The translations under genes and the position numbers were made by a program. Below the pieces are notes generated by a model, which ran no database searches, was not told the DNA's origin, and worked only from the letters and a program-made list of their open reading frames with translations. DNA of 57,024 bases from Pseudomonas sp. UBA4194. GTDB taxonomy: Bacteria > Pseudomonadota > Gammaproteobacteria > Pseudomonadales > Pseudomonadaceae. Below, piece after piece: positions 22,680 to 31,210 of the stretch (position 1 is the stretch's first letter; each line of letters begins with the position of its first letter). The DNA lies in contig NZ_DFUE01000003.1 in the NCBI RefSeq assembly GCF_002379585.1, forward strand, positions 525 to 57,548, read 5' to 3'.

Positions 22680-23117
22680 ATGTCGCAGATCATCCTCGTC
22701 CTGAACGGCCCGAACCTGAACATGCTGGGCCTTCGCGAGCCTGCCGTGTACGGCCATGAAACGCTGGCCGACGTCGAGGCCATGGCCACCCAAACCGGTG
22801 AAGCCCACGGTTTCACCGTGGAGTGCAAGCAAACCAATCATGAAGGCCAGATGATCGACTGGATCCACCAGGCCCGCCAGCGCGTGGCCGGGATCGTGAT
22901 CAACCCGGGCGCCTGGACCCACACTTCCATCGCCATTCACGACGCCTTCATTGCTGCCGAAGTGCCGGTGCTTGAGGTGCATATTTCCAACGTGCACAAG
23001 CGCGAAGAGTTTCGGCACCTGTCCTACGTGTCCAAAGTGGCTGTCGGCGTGATCGCAGGTTTCGGCACCCATGGCTACAAGCTGGCCATCGATCACTTCG
23101 CCAAGCTGCTCAAGTGA
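22680..23117 (+). CDS. aroQ: 3-dehydroquinate dehydratase, type II
   Basis: A 145-residue enzyme of normal AroQ size that converts 3-dehydroquinate to 3-dehydroshikimate in aromatic amino acid synthesis. The active-site tyrosine region is LNGPNLNMLGLREPAVYG, the lid is short, and substrate-binding motifs NPGAWTHTSIAIHDA, EVHISNVHKREEFRHLSYVS and IAGFGTHGY are all present. It has its own promoter region and is not linked to accB/accC here, so this is probably a paralogue. It marks normal chromosomal content right of the T3SS cluster. Confidence 0.97.
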   Translation: MSQIILVLNGPNLNMLGLREPAVYGHETLADVEAMATQTGEAHGFTVECKQTNHEGQMIDWIHQARQRVAGIVINPGAWTHTSIAIHDAFIAAEVPVLEVHISNVHKREEFRHLSYVSKVAVGVIAGFGTHGYKLAIDHFAKLLK

Positions 23118-23232
23118 GCGCTGAGCGACAGGTCATCTGATATGGTTTTTTAACAGCCTTCTGCCGCTGTTATGCAGTGCAACAACCGTCCATATTCATA
23201 CCCATCACAACGCAATGTTTGAGAGGTGTGTT

Positions 23233-23328
23233 ATGGACGGTTTGATCATGTTGACCATCATCACCGCAACCCTGGGTTCCTTCGGCTATGTGATGTACCT
23301 GATTCACAAGGAGAGCAAGGAATCCTGA
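23233..23328 (+). CDS. 31-residue single-pass membrane peptide
   Basis: A small frame with GAGAGG 8 bases from the ATG, coding for MDGLIMLTIITATLGSFGYV and a tail YLIHKESKES: one hydrophobic helix and a charged C terminus. It ends two bases before a perfect hairpin. Such tiny membrane proteins are common in pseudomonads but this one has no known function. The codon use and the flanking signals make it more than a chance frame. Confidence 0.6.
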   Translation: MDGLIMLTIITATLGSFGYVMYLIHKESKES

Positions 23329-23330
23329 CA

Positions 23331-23356
23331 GGCCGACAGGTCTGAACCTGTCGGCC
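23331..23356. terminator. Perfect hairpin between converging genes
   Basis: An 11-bp perfect stem (GGCCGACAGGT / ACCTGTCGGCC) with a CTGA loop. It lies between the stop of the 31-residue gene and the stop of poxB, which is read toward it, so it can end both transcripts although no T-tract follows. Confidence 0.65.
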
Positions 23357-23367
23357 CGAGGGCGGCG

Positions 23368-25086
23368 TTACTTGATGAAGTTGTCCACCAGCAGGTGTTT
23401 GACATCATCGGCTCGACCACTGAGCACGGCCTTGGCCGAGTACAGCGCCATGTTCGATACCTGGGAGAACTCCACCTTGGGTGGCATCACCAATTCTTCC
23501 GGGTTGACCTTCACGTCCAGCAGCGCCGGGCCAGGATGCGCGAGGAAGGCCTGCACGGCCTCCTCCAGGCTCGCGCCGTCACTCACCTGCTGGCCATAGA
23601 AGCCCATCACCTGCGCCAGCTTGGCGAAATCCGGATTTTTCAGGTCGGTGAAATTGTCCAGCAAGCCTTCGACCTTCTGCTCGATCTGCACGAAGTTCAG
23701 CGAGGCATTGTTGTACACCACCACCTTGATGGGCAGTTGCTCCTGCACGGCCGTCAGCAAATCCCCCAGCAGCATGGCCAGCCCGCCGTCGCCGGACAGG
23801 GAAATCACCTGGCGCTCGGGGTAAGCCTTCTGCAGGCCCAACGCCTGGGGCATGGCGTTGGCCATGGTGCCGTGGCGCAGGCTGGTCAGCGTACGACGCT
23901 GCCCATTGGTGTTGATGTGCCGCAGTACCCAGACCATGGGCGAACCGCCGTCGGCCGTGAACAGCGCGTCGCTGGTGGCATGCTTGTCGATCAAATGGGT
24001 CAGGTATTGCGGGTGAATCAGATGGCCGTCGGTGTGGCGCTGATCGTGCAGCAGGGTTTTCAGGGTCTTCTGGCGGACCTTCAGGCATTCCTCCAGGAAA
24101 CTGTACTCGGTGCGCTCCGGCAACAGCGGCAGCAAGGCCTTGAGGGTCGGCAATACGTCACCGATCACGCCGAGGTCGATCGGATGACGACGCCCCAGGT
24201 GAGCGCCCTTGCGGTCGACCTGGATGATCCTGGCGTTCTGCGGGTAGAACTGCCCCCAGGCAAAGTCCGCTCCCAGCAACAGCAGCGTGTCGCATTCCAT
24301 CATGGCGTGGTAGCCGGATTCGACACCGAACACACCGGTCATACCCATGTTGTAGGGATTGTCGTATTCGACGAAGTCCTTGGCCCGGGAGGTATGTGCA
24401 ATGGGCGCCTTGAGGCGCTCGGCCAGTTCGATCAGCTCGTCGTGGGCACCCTCACAGCCGAAGCCGGCATAGATGGCGATCTTCTTGCCCTGCCCCAGCA
24501 TCTCGACGATCTCTGCCAGCTCCGCGTCATCCGGGCGCAGCACTGGCCGTGGCTGATGAACCGAAAATGGCCGGTCGTTCTTGACCTCGGCACTGCTGAG
24601 GTCAGATGGCAGGATGATCACCGCCACCCCGCCTTCATTGAGCGCGGTCTGGGCGGCCAGGGTCGTCACCCGGCGTGCCTGCTCCGGGGTGTAGACCTGT
24701 TCGCAAAACACTGTACAGCTGCCGTAGATGGCCTTGAAGTCGACTTCCTGGGGGAAATCCATGCCCAGTTCGCTGGTCACTACCTGACTGGCAATCAACA
24801 CCATGGGTGCGTGGTTGCGCTGGGCCTCGAAGATACCGTTGATGAAATGCAGCCCGCCAGGCCCGCAGGAACCGGCACAGGCCGTCAGGCGACCACTGAT
24901 GAACGACTCGGCGCCCGCCGCGAACGCAGCGGCTTCTTCATGGCGAACATGAACCCACTCGATGTCGCTGCGTTTGATGGCATCGGTCACGTAGTTGAGG
25001 GTGTCACCGACAATGCCGTAGCAATTGCGCACACCGGCTTCCTGCAGGGTCTGGATGACGATATCCGCCACTTTCTTGCTGGCCAT
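23368..25086 (-). CDS. poxB: Thiamine-diphosphate-dependent pyruvate dehydrogenase (quinone), PoxB-like
   Basis: A 572-residue enzyme with the three-domain fold of pyruvate oxidases: Pyr domain (about 1-180) with the catalytic Glu in VRHEEAAAFAAGAESFISG; FAD-type central domain (about 190-330); PP domain (about 350-540) with the ThDP motif SGDGGLAML...NNASL. It oxidises pyruvate to acetate and CO2 and passes electrons to ubiquinone. The C-terminal tail (about 550-572, ADDVKHLLVDNFIK) resembles the lipid-activated membrane-binding end of E. coli PoxB. It is a single-gene unit. Other acetolactate-synthase-like enzymes share the fold, but length and tail favour PoxB. Confidence 0.92.
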   Translation of the reverse strand: MASKKVADIVIQTLQEAGVRNCYGIVGDTLNYVTDAIKRSDIEWVHVRHEEAAAFAAGAESFISGRLTACAGSCGPGGLHFINGIFEAQRNHAPMVLIASQVVTSELGMDFPQEVDFKAIYGSCTVFCEQVYTPEQARRVTTLAAQTALNEGGVAVIILPSDLSSAEVKNDRPFSVHQPRPVLRPDDAELAEIVEMLGQGKKIAIYAGFGCEGAHDELIELAERLKAPIAHTSRAKDFVEYDNPYNMGMTGVFGVESGYHAMMECDTLLLLGADFAWGQFYPQNARIIQVDRKGAHLGRRHPIDLGVIGDVLPTLKALLPLLPERTEYSFLEECLKVRQKTLKTLLHDQRHTDGHLIHPQYLTHLIDKHATSDALFTADGGSPMVWVLRHINTNGQRRTLTSLRHGTMANAMPQALGLQKAYPERQVISLSGDGGLAMLLGDLLTAVQEQLPIKVVVYNNASLNFVQIEQKVEGLLDNFTDLKNPDFAKLAQVMGFYGQQVSDGASLEEAVQAFLAHPGPALLDVKVNPEELVMPPKVEFSQVSNMALYSAKAVLSGRADDVKHLLVDNFIK

Positions 25087-25256
25087 GAGGCCTCCTGAGT
25101 CGTTGGGTCATGCAGGCTTAGGCTGGGGGTGCTGGTGGGAGTTCAGCCGCGCTTGGTGAAGAAGCCCCGTTGATCGCTGGCGCACAGGCATCTGGGGCAT
25201 GCTGGTCAGGGCATTAATATGATAAAAAGCACGCACTTTTTTCAGGGAGTCCGCTG

Positions 25257-26351
25257 ATGGGCAAGTTGCGCGTAGGTATCGTCTTTGGGGGCCGCTCGGC
25301 CGAGCATGAGGTGTCTTTGCAGTCAGCGAAGAATATCGTCGACGCCCTGGACCGCGAGCGCTTCGAGCCGGTACTGATCGGCATCGACAAACAAGGCCAG
25401 TGGCACTTGAACGATGCCAGCGATTACCTGCTCAACGCCCATGATCCCAGCCTGATCGCCCTCAACCGCTCCAACCGTGGCTTGGCGCTGGTGCCGGGCG
25501 AAACCGAGCGGCAGCTGATCGAACCGGGTGCCGCCGCGCCGTTGGCGGCCATCGATGTGATATTTCCGGTGGTGCACGGCACCCTGGGTGAAGACGGTTG
25601 CCTGCAGGGGCTGCTGCGCATGGCCGACCTGCCGTTCGTGGGTTCCGATGTGCTGGGTTCTGCCGTGTGCATGGACAAGGACATCGCCAAGCGCCTGCTG
25701 CGCGATGCGGGGCTACCGGTCACGCCGTTCGTGACCCTGACCCGGGCGAGCCTTGCCCGCCACGACTTCGCCAGTGTGGCGGCTCGGCTGGGCCTGCCGC
25801 TGTTCGTCAAGCCGGCCAACCAGGGTTCCTCGGTGGGTGTCAGCAAGGTGGAAGATGCGCCGGGCTACGATGCGGCCGTGGCGCTTGCCTTGAGTTACGA
25901 CACCAAGGTGCTCGTGGAGGCTGCTGTGGTTGGCCGGGAGATCGAGTGCGCGGTGCTTGGCAATGAGCAGCCTCAAGCCAGTGGCTGCGGCGAGATTGTG
26001 GTAGGTAGCGGGTTCTATTCGTACGACAGCAAGTACATCGACGGCGATGCCGCCCAGGTGGTGGTGCCGGCCGACATCGGCACGGAGCAGAGCGAGCGTA
26101 TCCGCGCAATGGCGGTCGAAGCGTTCGAAGTGCTCGGGTGCAGCGGACTGGCCCGGGTCGATGTGTTTCTGACACCCGGTGGCGAAGTGCTGATCAACGA
26201 GCTGAACACCCTGCCCGGCTTCACCCGCATCAGCATGTACCCGCAACTGTGGCTGGCCAGCGGGATGAGCTACACCGAGCTCGTCAGCAAGCTGATCGAC
26301 CTGGCACTGGACCGCCATCAGGCCCGCGCGGGCCTTAAAAGCACCCGCTGA
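25257..26351 (+). CDS. ddl: D-alanine--D-alanine ligase
   Basis: A 364-residue ATP-grasp enzyme making D-Ala-D-Ala for peptidoglycan. Motifs: N-terminal VGIVFGGRSAEHEVSLQSA, VVHGTLGEDGCLQGLLRMADLPFVGSDVLGSAVCMDKDIAKRLL, the grasp FVKPANQGSSVGVSKV, and the C-terminal EVLINELNTLPGFTRISMYPQL. The length and the insertion before GEDG are those of the DdlA type rather than the shorter DdlB found in the mur-fts cluster. It stands alone, upstream of REP palindromes. Confidence 0.95.
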   Translation: MGKLRVGIVFGGRSAEHEVSLQSAKNIVDALDRERFEPVLIGIDKQGQWHLNDASDYLLNAHDPSLIALNRSNRGLALVPGETERQLIEPGAAAPLAAIDVIFPVVHGTLGEDGCLQGLLRMADLPFVGSDVLGSAVCMDKDIAKRLLRDAGLPVTPFVTLTRASLARHDFASVAARLGLPLFVKPANQGSSVGVSKVEDAPGYDAAVALALSYDTKVLVEAAVVGREIECAVLGNEQPQASGCGEIVVGSGFYSYDSKYIDGDAAQVVVPADIGTEQSERIRAMAVEAFEVLGCSGLARVDVFLTPGGEVLINELNTLPGFTRISMYPQLWLASGMSYTELVSKLIDLALDRHQARAGLKSTR

Positions 26352-26416
26352 CAAAAGCCCCAGAGCGCCCGTTCGAGCACTGCCACCTTCAGCATGTGTG
26401 TGGTCCGCGCTGGCCC

Positions 26417-26584
26417 TATCGCGGGTAGAACCCGCTCCCACAGGGTGGTGTGTTGGGGCTGAGGTAGGTGGGGACTGTGCTGGCGCCATCGCGGGTAGAA
26501 CCCGCTCCCACAGGGTGGGGTGGTGGGGCTGAGGTATGGGCGGGTTGCGTGGTTGGTGTGGGAGCGGGTTCTACCCGCGATGGC
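26417..26584. repeat. Cluster of three REP palindromes (family A)
   Basis: Three copies of the palindromic element with core TCGCGGGTAGAACCCGCTCC (arms GCGGG-TAGAA-CCCGC): two in one orientation at about 26417-26444 and 26487-26515 and one inverted at 26556-26584. The intervening G- and T-rich spacers are also similar. They fill the gap between convergent ddl and mntH. Confidence 0.9.
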
Positions 26585-26612
26585 GCCGACACGGTCCCAG
26601 GTCTGGCAGGGA

Positions 26613-28013
26613 TCAGAGCGGCAACGCGGTATCCAGCAGCAGCTTCACATTGAGCACCACGATCAATCCGGCAATCAGCCACGCCGTGCCCGTCAACCAG
26701 GGCCCGGTCACGAAATGCCCCATCTTCTTGCGATCCGAAACGAAGCGCACCAGCGGAATCACCGCAAACGGCAACTGCATCGACAGCACCACCTGGCTGA
26801 ACACCAGCAACTGCGCCGTCCCCTTCTCTCCATACAGAGCAGTCACGATCACCACCGGCACAATCGCCAGCCCGCGGGTCAACAACCGACGCATCCAGTT
26901 GGGAATGCGCAAGTGCAGGAAGCCTTCCATGATGATCTGCCCGGCCAGCGTCGCCGTGACCGTGGAATTCACTCCCGACGCCAGCAGCGCCACCGCGAAC
27001 AGCGTCGAAGCAATCCCGACGCCCAGCATGGGTGACAACAGTTCATAGGCCTGTTCGATCTCCACCACATCGGTACGGCCGGCGCTGTGGAATACCGCGG
27101 CGGCGGTGATCAGAATCGCAGCGTTGACGAACAGCGCCAGCATCAGGGCGATGGTGCTGTCGGTGACGGCCCAGCGCAGCCCCAGCTTGCGCCCGGCATC
27201 GGTCCGAGGATAGGCGCGGGTCTGCACGATGGATGAATGCAGATACAGGTTGTGGGGCATCACCGTCGCGCCAATGATGCCAATGGCGATGTACAGCGCC
27301 GCGGGATTGGTGACGATCTCGGCCTGAGGGATGAACCCCGCCATGATCGCCGCAACGCTGGGCTGCGCCAGCACCATTTGCGCGGCGAAACAGGCGAAGA
27401 TCACCGTAAGCAGTGCCACCACGAAAGCTTCCAGCGCGCGGAAGCCACGGTTCATCAAGAGCAGAATGAGAAACACGTCCGCCGCACAGATAATCGCCCC
27501 CCACAGCAAGGGAATGCCGAACAACAGCTTCAGGGCAATGGCAGTGCCGATGACCTCCGCCAGGTCACAGGCGATGATCGCCAACTCGCATGCCAGCCAC
27601 AGCACTATGCGGGTAAATTTCGAATAGTGGGCGCGGCAGGCCTGGGCGAGGTCCATTCCGGTGACGATACCCAGCCGTGCGGCCAGTGCCTGCAGCACGA
27701 TGGCCATCAGGTTCGACAGCAGAATCACCGACAGCAGTGTGTAACCGAACTGCGAGCCGCCGGCCAGGTCGGTGGCCCAGTTGCCGGGGTCCATGTAGCC
27801 CACGGCAACCATATAACCGGGCCCGGCGAAGGCCAGCAAGCGACGAAACCACTGCCCGCCACTGGGCACCGGGATGCTCGCGTTGAGTTCGCCGAGGCTG
27901 GGCCGCGCGCCGACGCCGTGATGCTCCAGCAAGGCCGGTTCACCGTCATTGGCGCGGAAATTCAAAGGTTCTTTCTTGTTCGCCAAGGTCCGGTCTCCGA
28001 CCAATTGCGTCAT
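26613..28013 (-). CDS. mntH: Nramp family divalent metal (Mn2+/H+) transporter
   Basis: A 466-residue protein with about 11 transmembrane helices. The metal-binding helix 1 motif is YMDPGNWATDLAGGSQFGY (D-P-G-N) and helix 6 has IGIIGATVMPHNLYLHSS (the M-P-H motif), both intact, as expected for a manganese/iron proton symporter. I chose the Met at 28013 since upstream in-frame residues are not family-like and the gap to copC then holds the promoter. It ends against the REP cluster. Confidence 0.94.
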   Translation of the reverse strand: MTQLVGDRTLANKKEPLNFRANDGEPALLEHHGVGARPSLGELNASIPVPSGGQWFRRLLAFAGPGYMVAVGYMDPGNWATDLAGGSQFGYTLLSVILLSNLMAIVLQALAARLGIVTGMDLAQACRAHYSKFTRIVLWLACELAIIACDLAEVIGTAIALKLLFGIPLLWGAIICAADVFLILLLMNRGFRALEAFVVALLTVIFACFAAQMVLAQPSVAAIMAGFIPQAEIVTNPAALYIAIGIIGATVMPHNLYLHSSIVQTRAYPRTDAGRKLGLRWAVTDSTIALMLALFVNAAILITAAAVFHSAGRTDVVEIEQAYELLSPMLGVGIASTLFAVALLASGVNSTVTATLAGQIIMEGFLHLRIPNWMRRLLTRGLAIVPVVIVTALYGEKGTAQLLVFSQVVLSMQLPFAVIPLVRFVSDRKKMGHFVTGPWLTGTAWLIAGLIVVLNVKLLLDTALPL

Positions 28014-28223
28014 TTGAAGCTGGCCAACCCTGAATAGGCTAGCCGAGACATCCTGTAACGATAACGAGCGGGTGTTAAGGAACTTTACCGCTCGCCATGC
28101 GAATAGACAGCGATGGCGTCGAGATGATGCCGCATTCATGACCAACGGCAGCCTGGGCATGAGTTGCCGTTGCGCGCCGTTCATGGTTTATTGCCCGCTT
28201 TTCCTTGACCCTAGGCCATTGCC

Positions 28224-28583
28224 ATGACTGCCAAGCACCTGCTCGCCGCTGTTGCCCTGACCCTTGTTTCACCGCTGGCGTTTGCCCACGCCCACCTCAA
28301 GGCGCAGGAGCCGGCGGCGGATGCCACAGTGGCTACGCCGGCCCAGCTGACCCTGAGTTTTTCCGAAGGCATCGAGCCAGGCTTCAGTAGCGTCAGTGTC
28401 ACGGCAGCCGACGGCAAGCACGTCGAGCTCAAGCCCTTGACCACTGCTGCCGGTGACAAGAAGACCCTGATAGTGAGCCCCGCCGAGCCGCTGGCTGCGG
28501 GAACCTATCAGGTGTACTGGCAGGTGCTGTCGGTGGACACCCATAAAAGTGCCGGCGACTACCGCTTCACGGTGGGTCGCTAA
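28224..28583 (+). CDS. copC: Periplasmic copper-binding protein CopC
   Basis: A 119-residue protein with a signal peptide cleaved at AFAHA-H, leaving the His that is the first copper ligand (HAHLKAQEPAADATV), and a beta-sandwich ending in WQVLSVDTHKSAGDYRFTVGR, where the D-x-H supplies further ligands. It lacks the Met-rich loop of plasmid CopC, so it should bind Cu(II) at the His site. It is 3 bases from copD and forms a two-gene unit. Confidence 0.93.
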   Translation: MTAKHLLAAVALTLVSPLAFAHAHLKAQEPAADATVATPAQLTLSFSEGIEPGFSSVSVTAADGKHVELKPLTTAAGDKKTLIVSPAEPLAAGTYQVYWQVLSVDTHKSAGDYRFTVGR

Positions 28584-28586
28584 GTC

Positions 28587-29438
28587 ATGAGTGTTTTGGT
28601 CATTCTGCGTTTACTGCACTTCACCAGCCTGATGCTGGTGTTCGGCGCATGCATGTTCAGGCCCCTGCTGCTGACCCATCCGGGCCAGCAGAAGCGTCTG
28701 CGCAACCTGCTCGACCCGTTGGTCTGCCTGCTGGCGGCGCTGGCGTTGATCAGTGGCGTGGCCTGGCTGTTCGCCACGGCCTATGAAATGGGCGGCTCGC
28801 TGGACATGGCACTGGTGCGGCGGGTGTTGGCCGAGACGTTCTTTGGCAAGGTCTGGACGCTGCATTTGATGTGCTGCGTGGCCCTGTTGGTATGCCTGCG
28901 GATCGCCAATCCCAAATTGCAGGTCGTGGCGCGGCCGCTGAGCGCCTTGGCGCTGGCCACCCTGGCCCCGATTGGGCATGCCGCGATGCTCGATGGAACG
29001 GCGGGGCAGTTGCTGGTCGTCAACCAGTTGATCCATCTGCTGTGTGTCGGGGCTTGGTCGGGTGGCTTGATGCTGCTGTTGTTCGTGCTTGCCAGCCCAG
29101 GGGGCGAAGACGTGCAGCAACTGCTGCGTCGATTCAGCGGTGTGGGCTTGGTGCTGGTGGCCGGCGTGCTGATTACCGGGTTGATCAACGTGCGCGTGCT
29201 CACTGGGCAATTCTGGCCCATGCCCGGGGAATCGGGTTTCGCAACGGTGCTGGCGGTGAAGATGGTGCTGGTGGCGGTGATGCTCGGGTTGGCGTTGTAC
29301 CACCGCTGGCGGTTGGATCAGGAGCCGATGGATGTGGCGCAGATCAAGCGTACCGTGGCGGTGGAGTGGTGCTGCGGTCTGGCGGCGGTGGGAGCCGTGT
29401 CGTTGCTGGGTACATTGGCGCCGGTGCCGTTGGGTTGA
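28587..29438 (+). CDS. copD: Copper resistance/uptake membrane protein CopD
   Basis: A 283-residue inner-membrane protein with about eight hydrophobic segments, of the CopD (PcoD/YebZ) family. Conserved His residues occur in LLHFTSLMLVFGA, GHAAMLDG and NQLIHLLCVGAWSGGL, probable metal or haem-like ligands. Paired with copC, it is thought to move copper from periplasm to cytoplasm. REP elements follow at once. Confidence 0.92.
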   Translation: MSVLVILRLLHFTSLMLVFGACMFRPLLLTHPGQQKRLRNLLDPLVCLLAALALISGVAWLFATAYEMGGSLDMALVRRVLAETFFGKVWTLHLMCCVALLVCLRIANPKLQVVARPLSALALATLAPIGHAAMLDGTAGQLLVVNQLIHLLCVGAWSGGLMLLLFVLASPGGEDVQQLLRRFSGVGLVLVAGVLITGLINVRVLTGQFWPMPGESGFATVLAVKMVLVAVMLGLALYHRWRLDQEPMDVAQIKRTVAVEWCCGLAAVGAVSLLGTLAPVPLG

Positions 29439-29471
29439 AGTCAGTGAAATGTGCGTCGCCCGTGCGGCCGC

Positions 29472-29626
29472 CATCGCGGGCAGAGCCCGCTCCCACAGGG
29501 GGGCTCTCACAGGGGGACTCCGACAGGGGGCTCCCATAGGGGCGCCCTGAGGGGGGCGCACAGGGTTGGCTGAGAGGCTGCGGGTGGCGCAGATCCAGTG
29601 TGGGAGCGGGTTCTACCCGCGATGGG
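29472..29626. repeat. Inverted pair of family A REP palindromes
   Basis: One REP copy at 29472-29500 (variant TCGCGGGCAGAGCCCGCTCC) and an inverted copy at 29598-29626, with degenerate direct repeats of CTCCNACAGGGGG type between them. They lie between copD and a convergent lipoprotein gene. Confidence 0.85.
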
Positions 29627-29659
29627 GCCAGTCTGGATCAACCAATCTTCAGCTGCCGA

Positions 29660-29995
29660 TCACAGACAGGATCTTGCCATTTCCGTCCAAGCCGTGGTGC
29701 CTTTCCATTCAGTCGGCAACCGAACCTCGACCTTCGACCCCTCCGCCGCAGGCGCTGCCTGGGCGGTGGCAAAGGCATGGGTAAAACCGGCCGTCACGGT
29801 GGTCAACCATACATCACCGTTCTGCGTGACCTCGCCATTGCGATCGAACTGCTGCCACTTTGGCGCCAGGCATTGGGTATAGGCTTGGGGGGATTTGGTG
29901 GAGGTCTCGGCGAGTGCCGGCTCCGGGTATTCAAGCTGGGCCGAAGAGCAACCTGCCAGCAAGGCCAACGCTGTAATGCCCATCAATGTTCGCAT
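29660..29995 (-). CDS. Small lipoprotein of unknown function
   Basis: A 111-residue protein whose signal peptide ends in the lipobox LAGC (Cys16). The mature domain (YTQCLAPKWQQFDRNGEVTQNGDVWLTTVTAGFTHAFATAQAAP) does not match a family I can name; the pattern C-L-x-P-K-W and the conserved W residues suggest a small beta-rich envelope domain. I chose the internal ATG at 29995 with GAGGG 6 bases upstream. It is a single gene. Confidence 0.75.
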   Translation of the reverse strand: MRTLMGITALALLAGCSSAQLEYPEPALAETSTKSPQAYTQCLAPKWQQFDRNGEVTQNGDVWLTTVTAGFTHAFATAQAAPAAEGSKVEVRLPTEWKGTTAWTEMARSCL

Positions 29996-30089
29996 GGTAT
30001 TCCCTCGAATTATTTGTATGCCATGTCTACAGCGGCGCACGTTCGACAGCGAAAACCGCCTCACGTGCGACGTCCTGCAAACGCCATGC

Positions 30090-30132
30090 AAAAAAAAAAG
30101 GGGCCGTACTCCCCTGCAAGAGTACAGCCCCC
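30090..30132 (-). terminator. Intrinsic terminator of the Mop gene
   Basis: On the minus strand a 12-bp stem (GGGGCTGTACTC / GAGTACGGCCCC, one G-U pair) is followed directly by ten T. It lies about 75 bases downstream of the mop stop codon and is a textbook Rho-independent terminator. Confidence 0.92.
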
Positions 30133-30206
30133 AAGATCACTTGAACCTTGACGAGAACACCACGACGTTGCGCGTTGGGTGCTGCACCTAATGTGCAGCA
30201 AGATTG

Positions 30207-30422
30207 TTACAGCTTGGCGATGGACACCTCGGTGGATTTGACGAAAGCAATCACTTCGCTGCCCACTTGCAGCTCGAGCTCATGCACCGAGCGGGTGGTG
30301 ATGACCGAAGTGACGATACCGGCTGGCGTTTGCACATCGATCTCCGAAACGACGGGGCCTTCGATGATTTCCTTGACGATGCCCTTGAACTGGTTGCGTA
30401 CGTTGATCGCTTTGATGGTCAT
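30207..30422 (-). CDS. mop: Molybdopterin/molybdate-binding protein Mop (TOBE domain)
   Basis: A 71-residue protein that is a single Mop/TOBE domain: ISARNQFKG-type NVRNQFKGIVKEIIEGPVVSEIDVQTPAGIVTSVITTRSVHELELQVGSEVIAFVKSTEVSIAKL. Such molbindins form hexamers that store molybdate or related oxyanions in the cytoplasm. It is a single-gene unit with AAGAGGG upstream and a strong terminator, so it is probably well expressed. Confidence 0.93.
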   Translation of the reverse strand: MTIKAINVRNQFKGIVKEIIEGPVVSEIDVQTPAGIVTSVITTRSVHELELQVGSEVIAFVKSTEVSIAKL

Positions 30423-30545
30423 GCCGGTTACCCTCTTTAAGTATTCGGTTGCACCGCAGTGCTTGAGGGAGAGATTGCACTGGATTGGGAATATTTAAAA
30501 AGAATAAATAATGCTTTTTATATAACTGGAAGGTTGGTGGTGGAT

Positions 30546-30585
30546 GGTCCCCTCACCCCAGCCCTCTCCCTGGGGGAGAGGGAGC
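30546..30585. repeat. Single family B repeat
   Basis: A copy of the element GGTCCCCTCACCCCAGCCCT followed by a short palindrome CTCTCCCTGGGGGAGAGGGAGC. The same element occurs at 37466-37711, 50578-50696 and at the right end of the window. Confidence 0.85.
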
Positions 30586-30600
30586 TAACTGCCAAATGCA

Positions 30601-31140
30601 TCAATCGACCTTGAACCGCAATCCCTGCCGGATGCCGTTCACTTCAGCCTCCAACTGCGGATACCCCACTACCGAACCTGCGTAACTGAACCCATAGGCC
30701 ATGCCCGGTTGCACAGCCGCCACCAACGTCTGGGTGATCACATGGTTGCCGTTGAGGGTCACCTTGCAGGTGGTTTGCGCCGCCGGCAGGTCGCCCAGGG
30801 TGGTTTCGCGCACCTTGGTGCACAGGCTCTGATAGCCACTGCGGGAAAAGTTGATCTGGATCGCCTTGCGCATTTCCAGAAGCACCGCTTCCAGGTTCAC
30901 CGCATGATCCTGCGGCACCGCGCCGCGGGTCATTTCCACAATCATCAAGGGGTCGCCGTTGGCATCGTTCTTGGTCGCCCGCTGGCGGCTGCCGCTGGGT
31001 TGCCCACCGGCGCCATCGGCGCTGGGCAGTATCTGCACCTGCCAGTCAGCGGGCCATACGATCAGGCTGTCTTCGGCGTGGGCCACGCCACAGGCGAGCA
31101 GGCACAACAACAGGCAGTGTCTGCCAGGCAGCAAAGGCAT
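30601..31140 (-). CDS. Secreted protein of DUF4946 type
   Basis: A 179-residue protein with a signal peptide (cleavage near AHA, residue 22). The mature part (IVWPADWQVQ, QRATKNDANGDPLMIVEMTRG, CTKVRETTLGDLPAAQTTCKVTLNGNHVITQTLVAAVQPGMAYGFSYAGSVVGY) fits the Pseudomonas periplasmic DUF4946 proteins as I remember them; two Cys may form a disulfide. Function is unknown. It lies alone downstream of folD in the same direction. Confidence 0.75.
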   Translation of the reverse strand: MPLLPGRHCLLLCLLACGVAHAEDSLIVWPADWQVQILPSADGAGGQPSGSRQRATKNDANGDPLMIVEMTRGAVPQDHAVNLEAVLLEMRKAIQINFSRSGYQSLCTKVRETTLGDLPAAQTTCKVTLNGNHVITQTLVAAVQPGMAYGFSYAGSVVGYPQLEAEVNGIRQGLRFKVD

Positions 31141-31210
31141 GGTTCATCGATCCACAGGGACAAGGGCCGTCAGTCTCGCAGAGCCACGGCCAAGGTTTCA
31201 ATGCGTGACG

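Noticed and set aside
23140..23175. TAACAG...CTGTTA inverted repeat after aroQ as a terminator
   Set aside because: The stem is only six AT-rich pairs and the T-run precedes it, so it is too weak to call for the plus strand.
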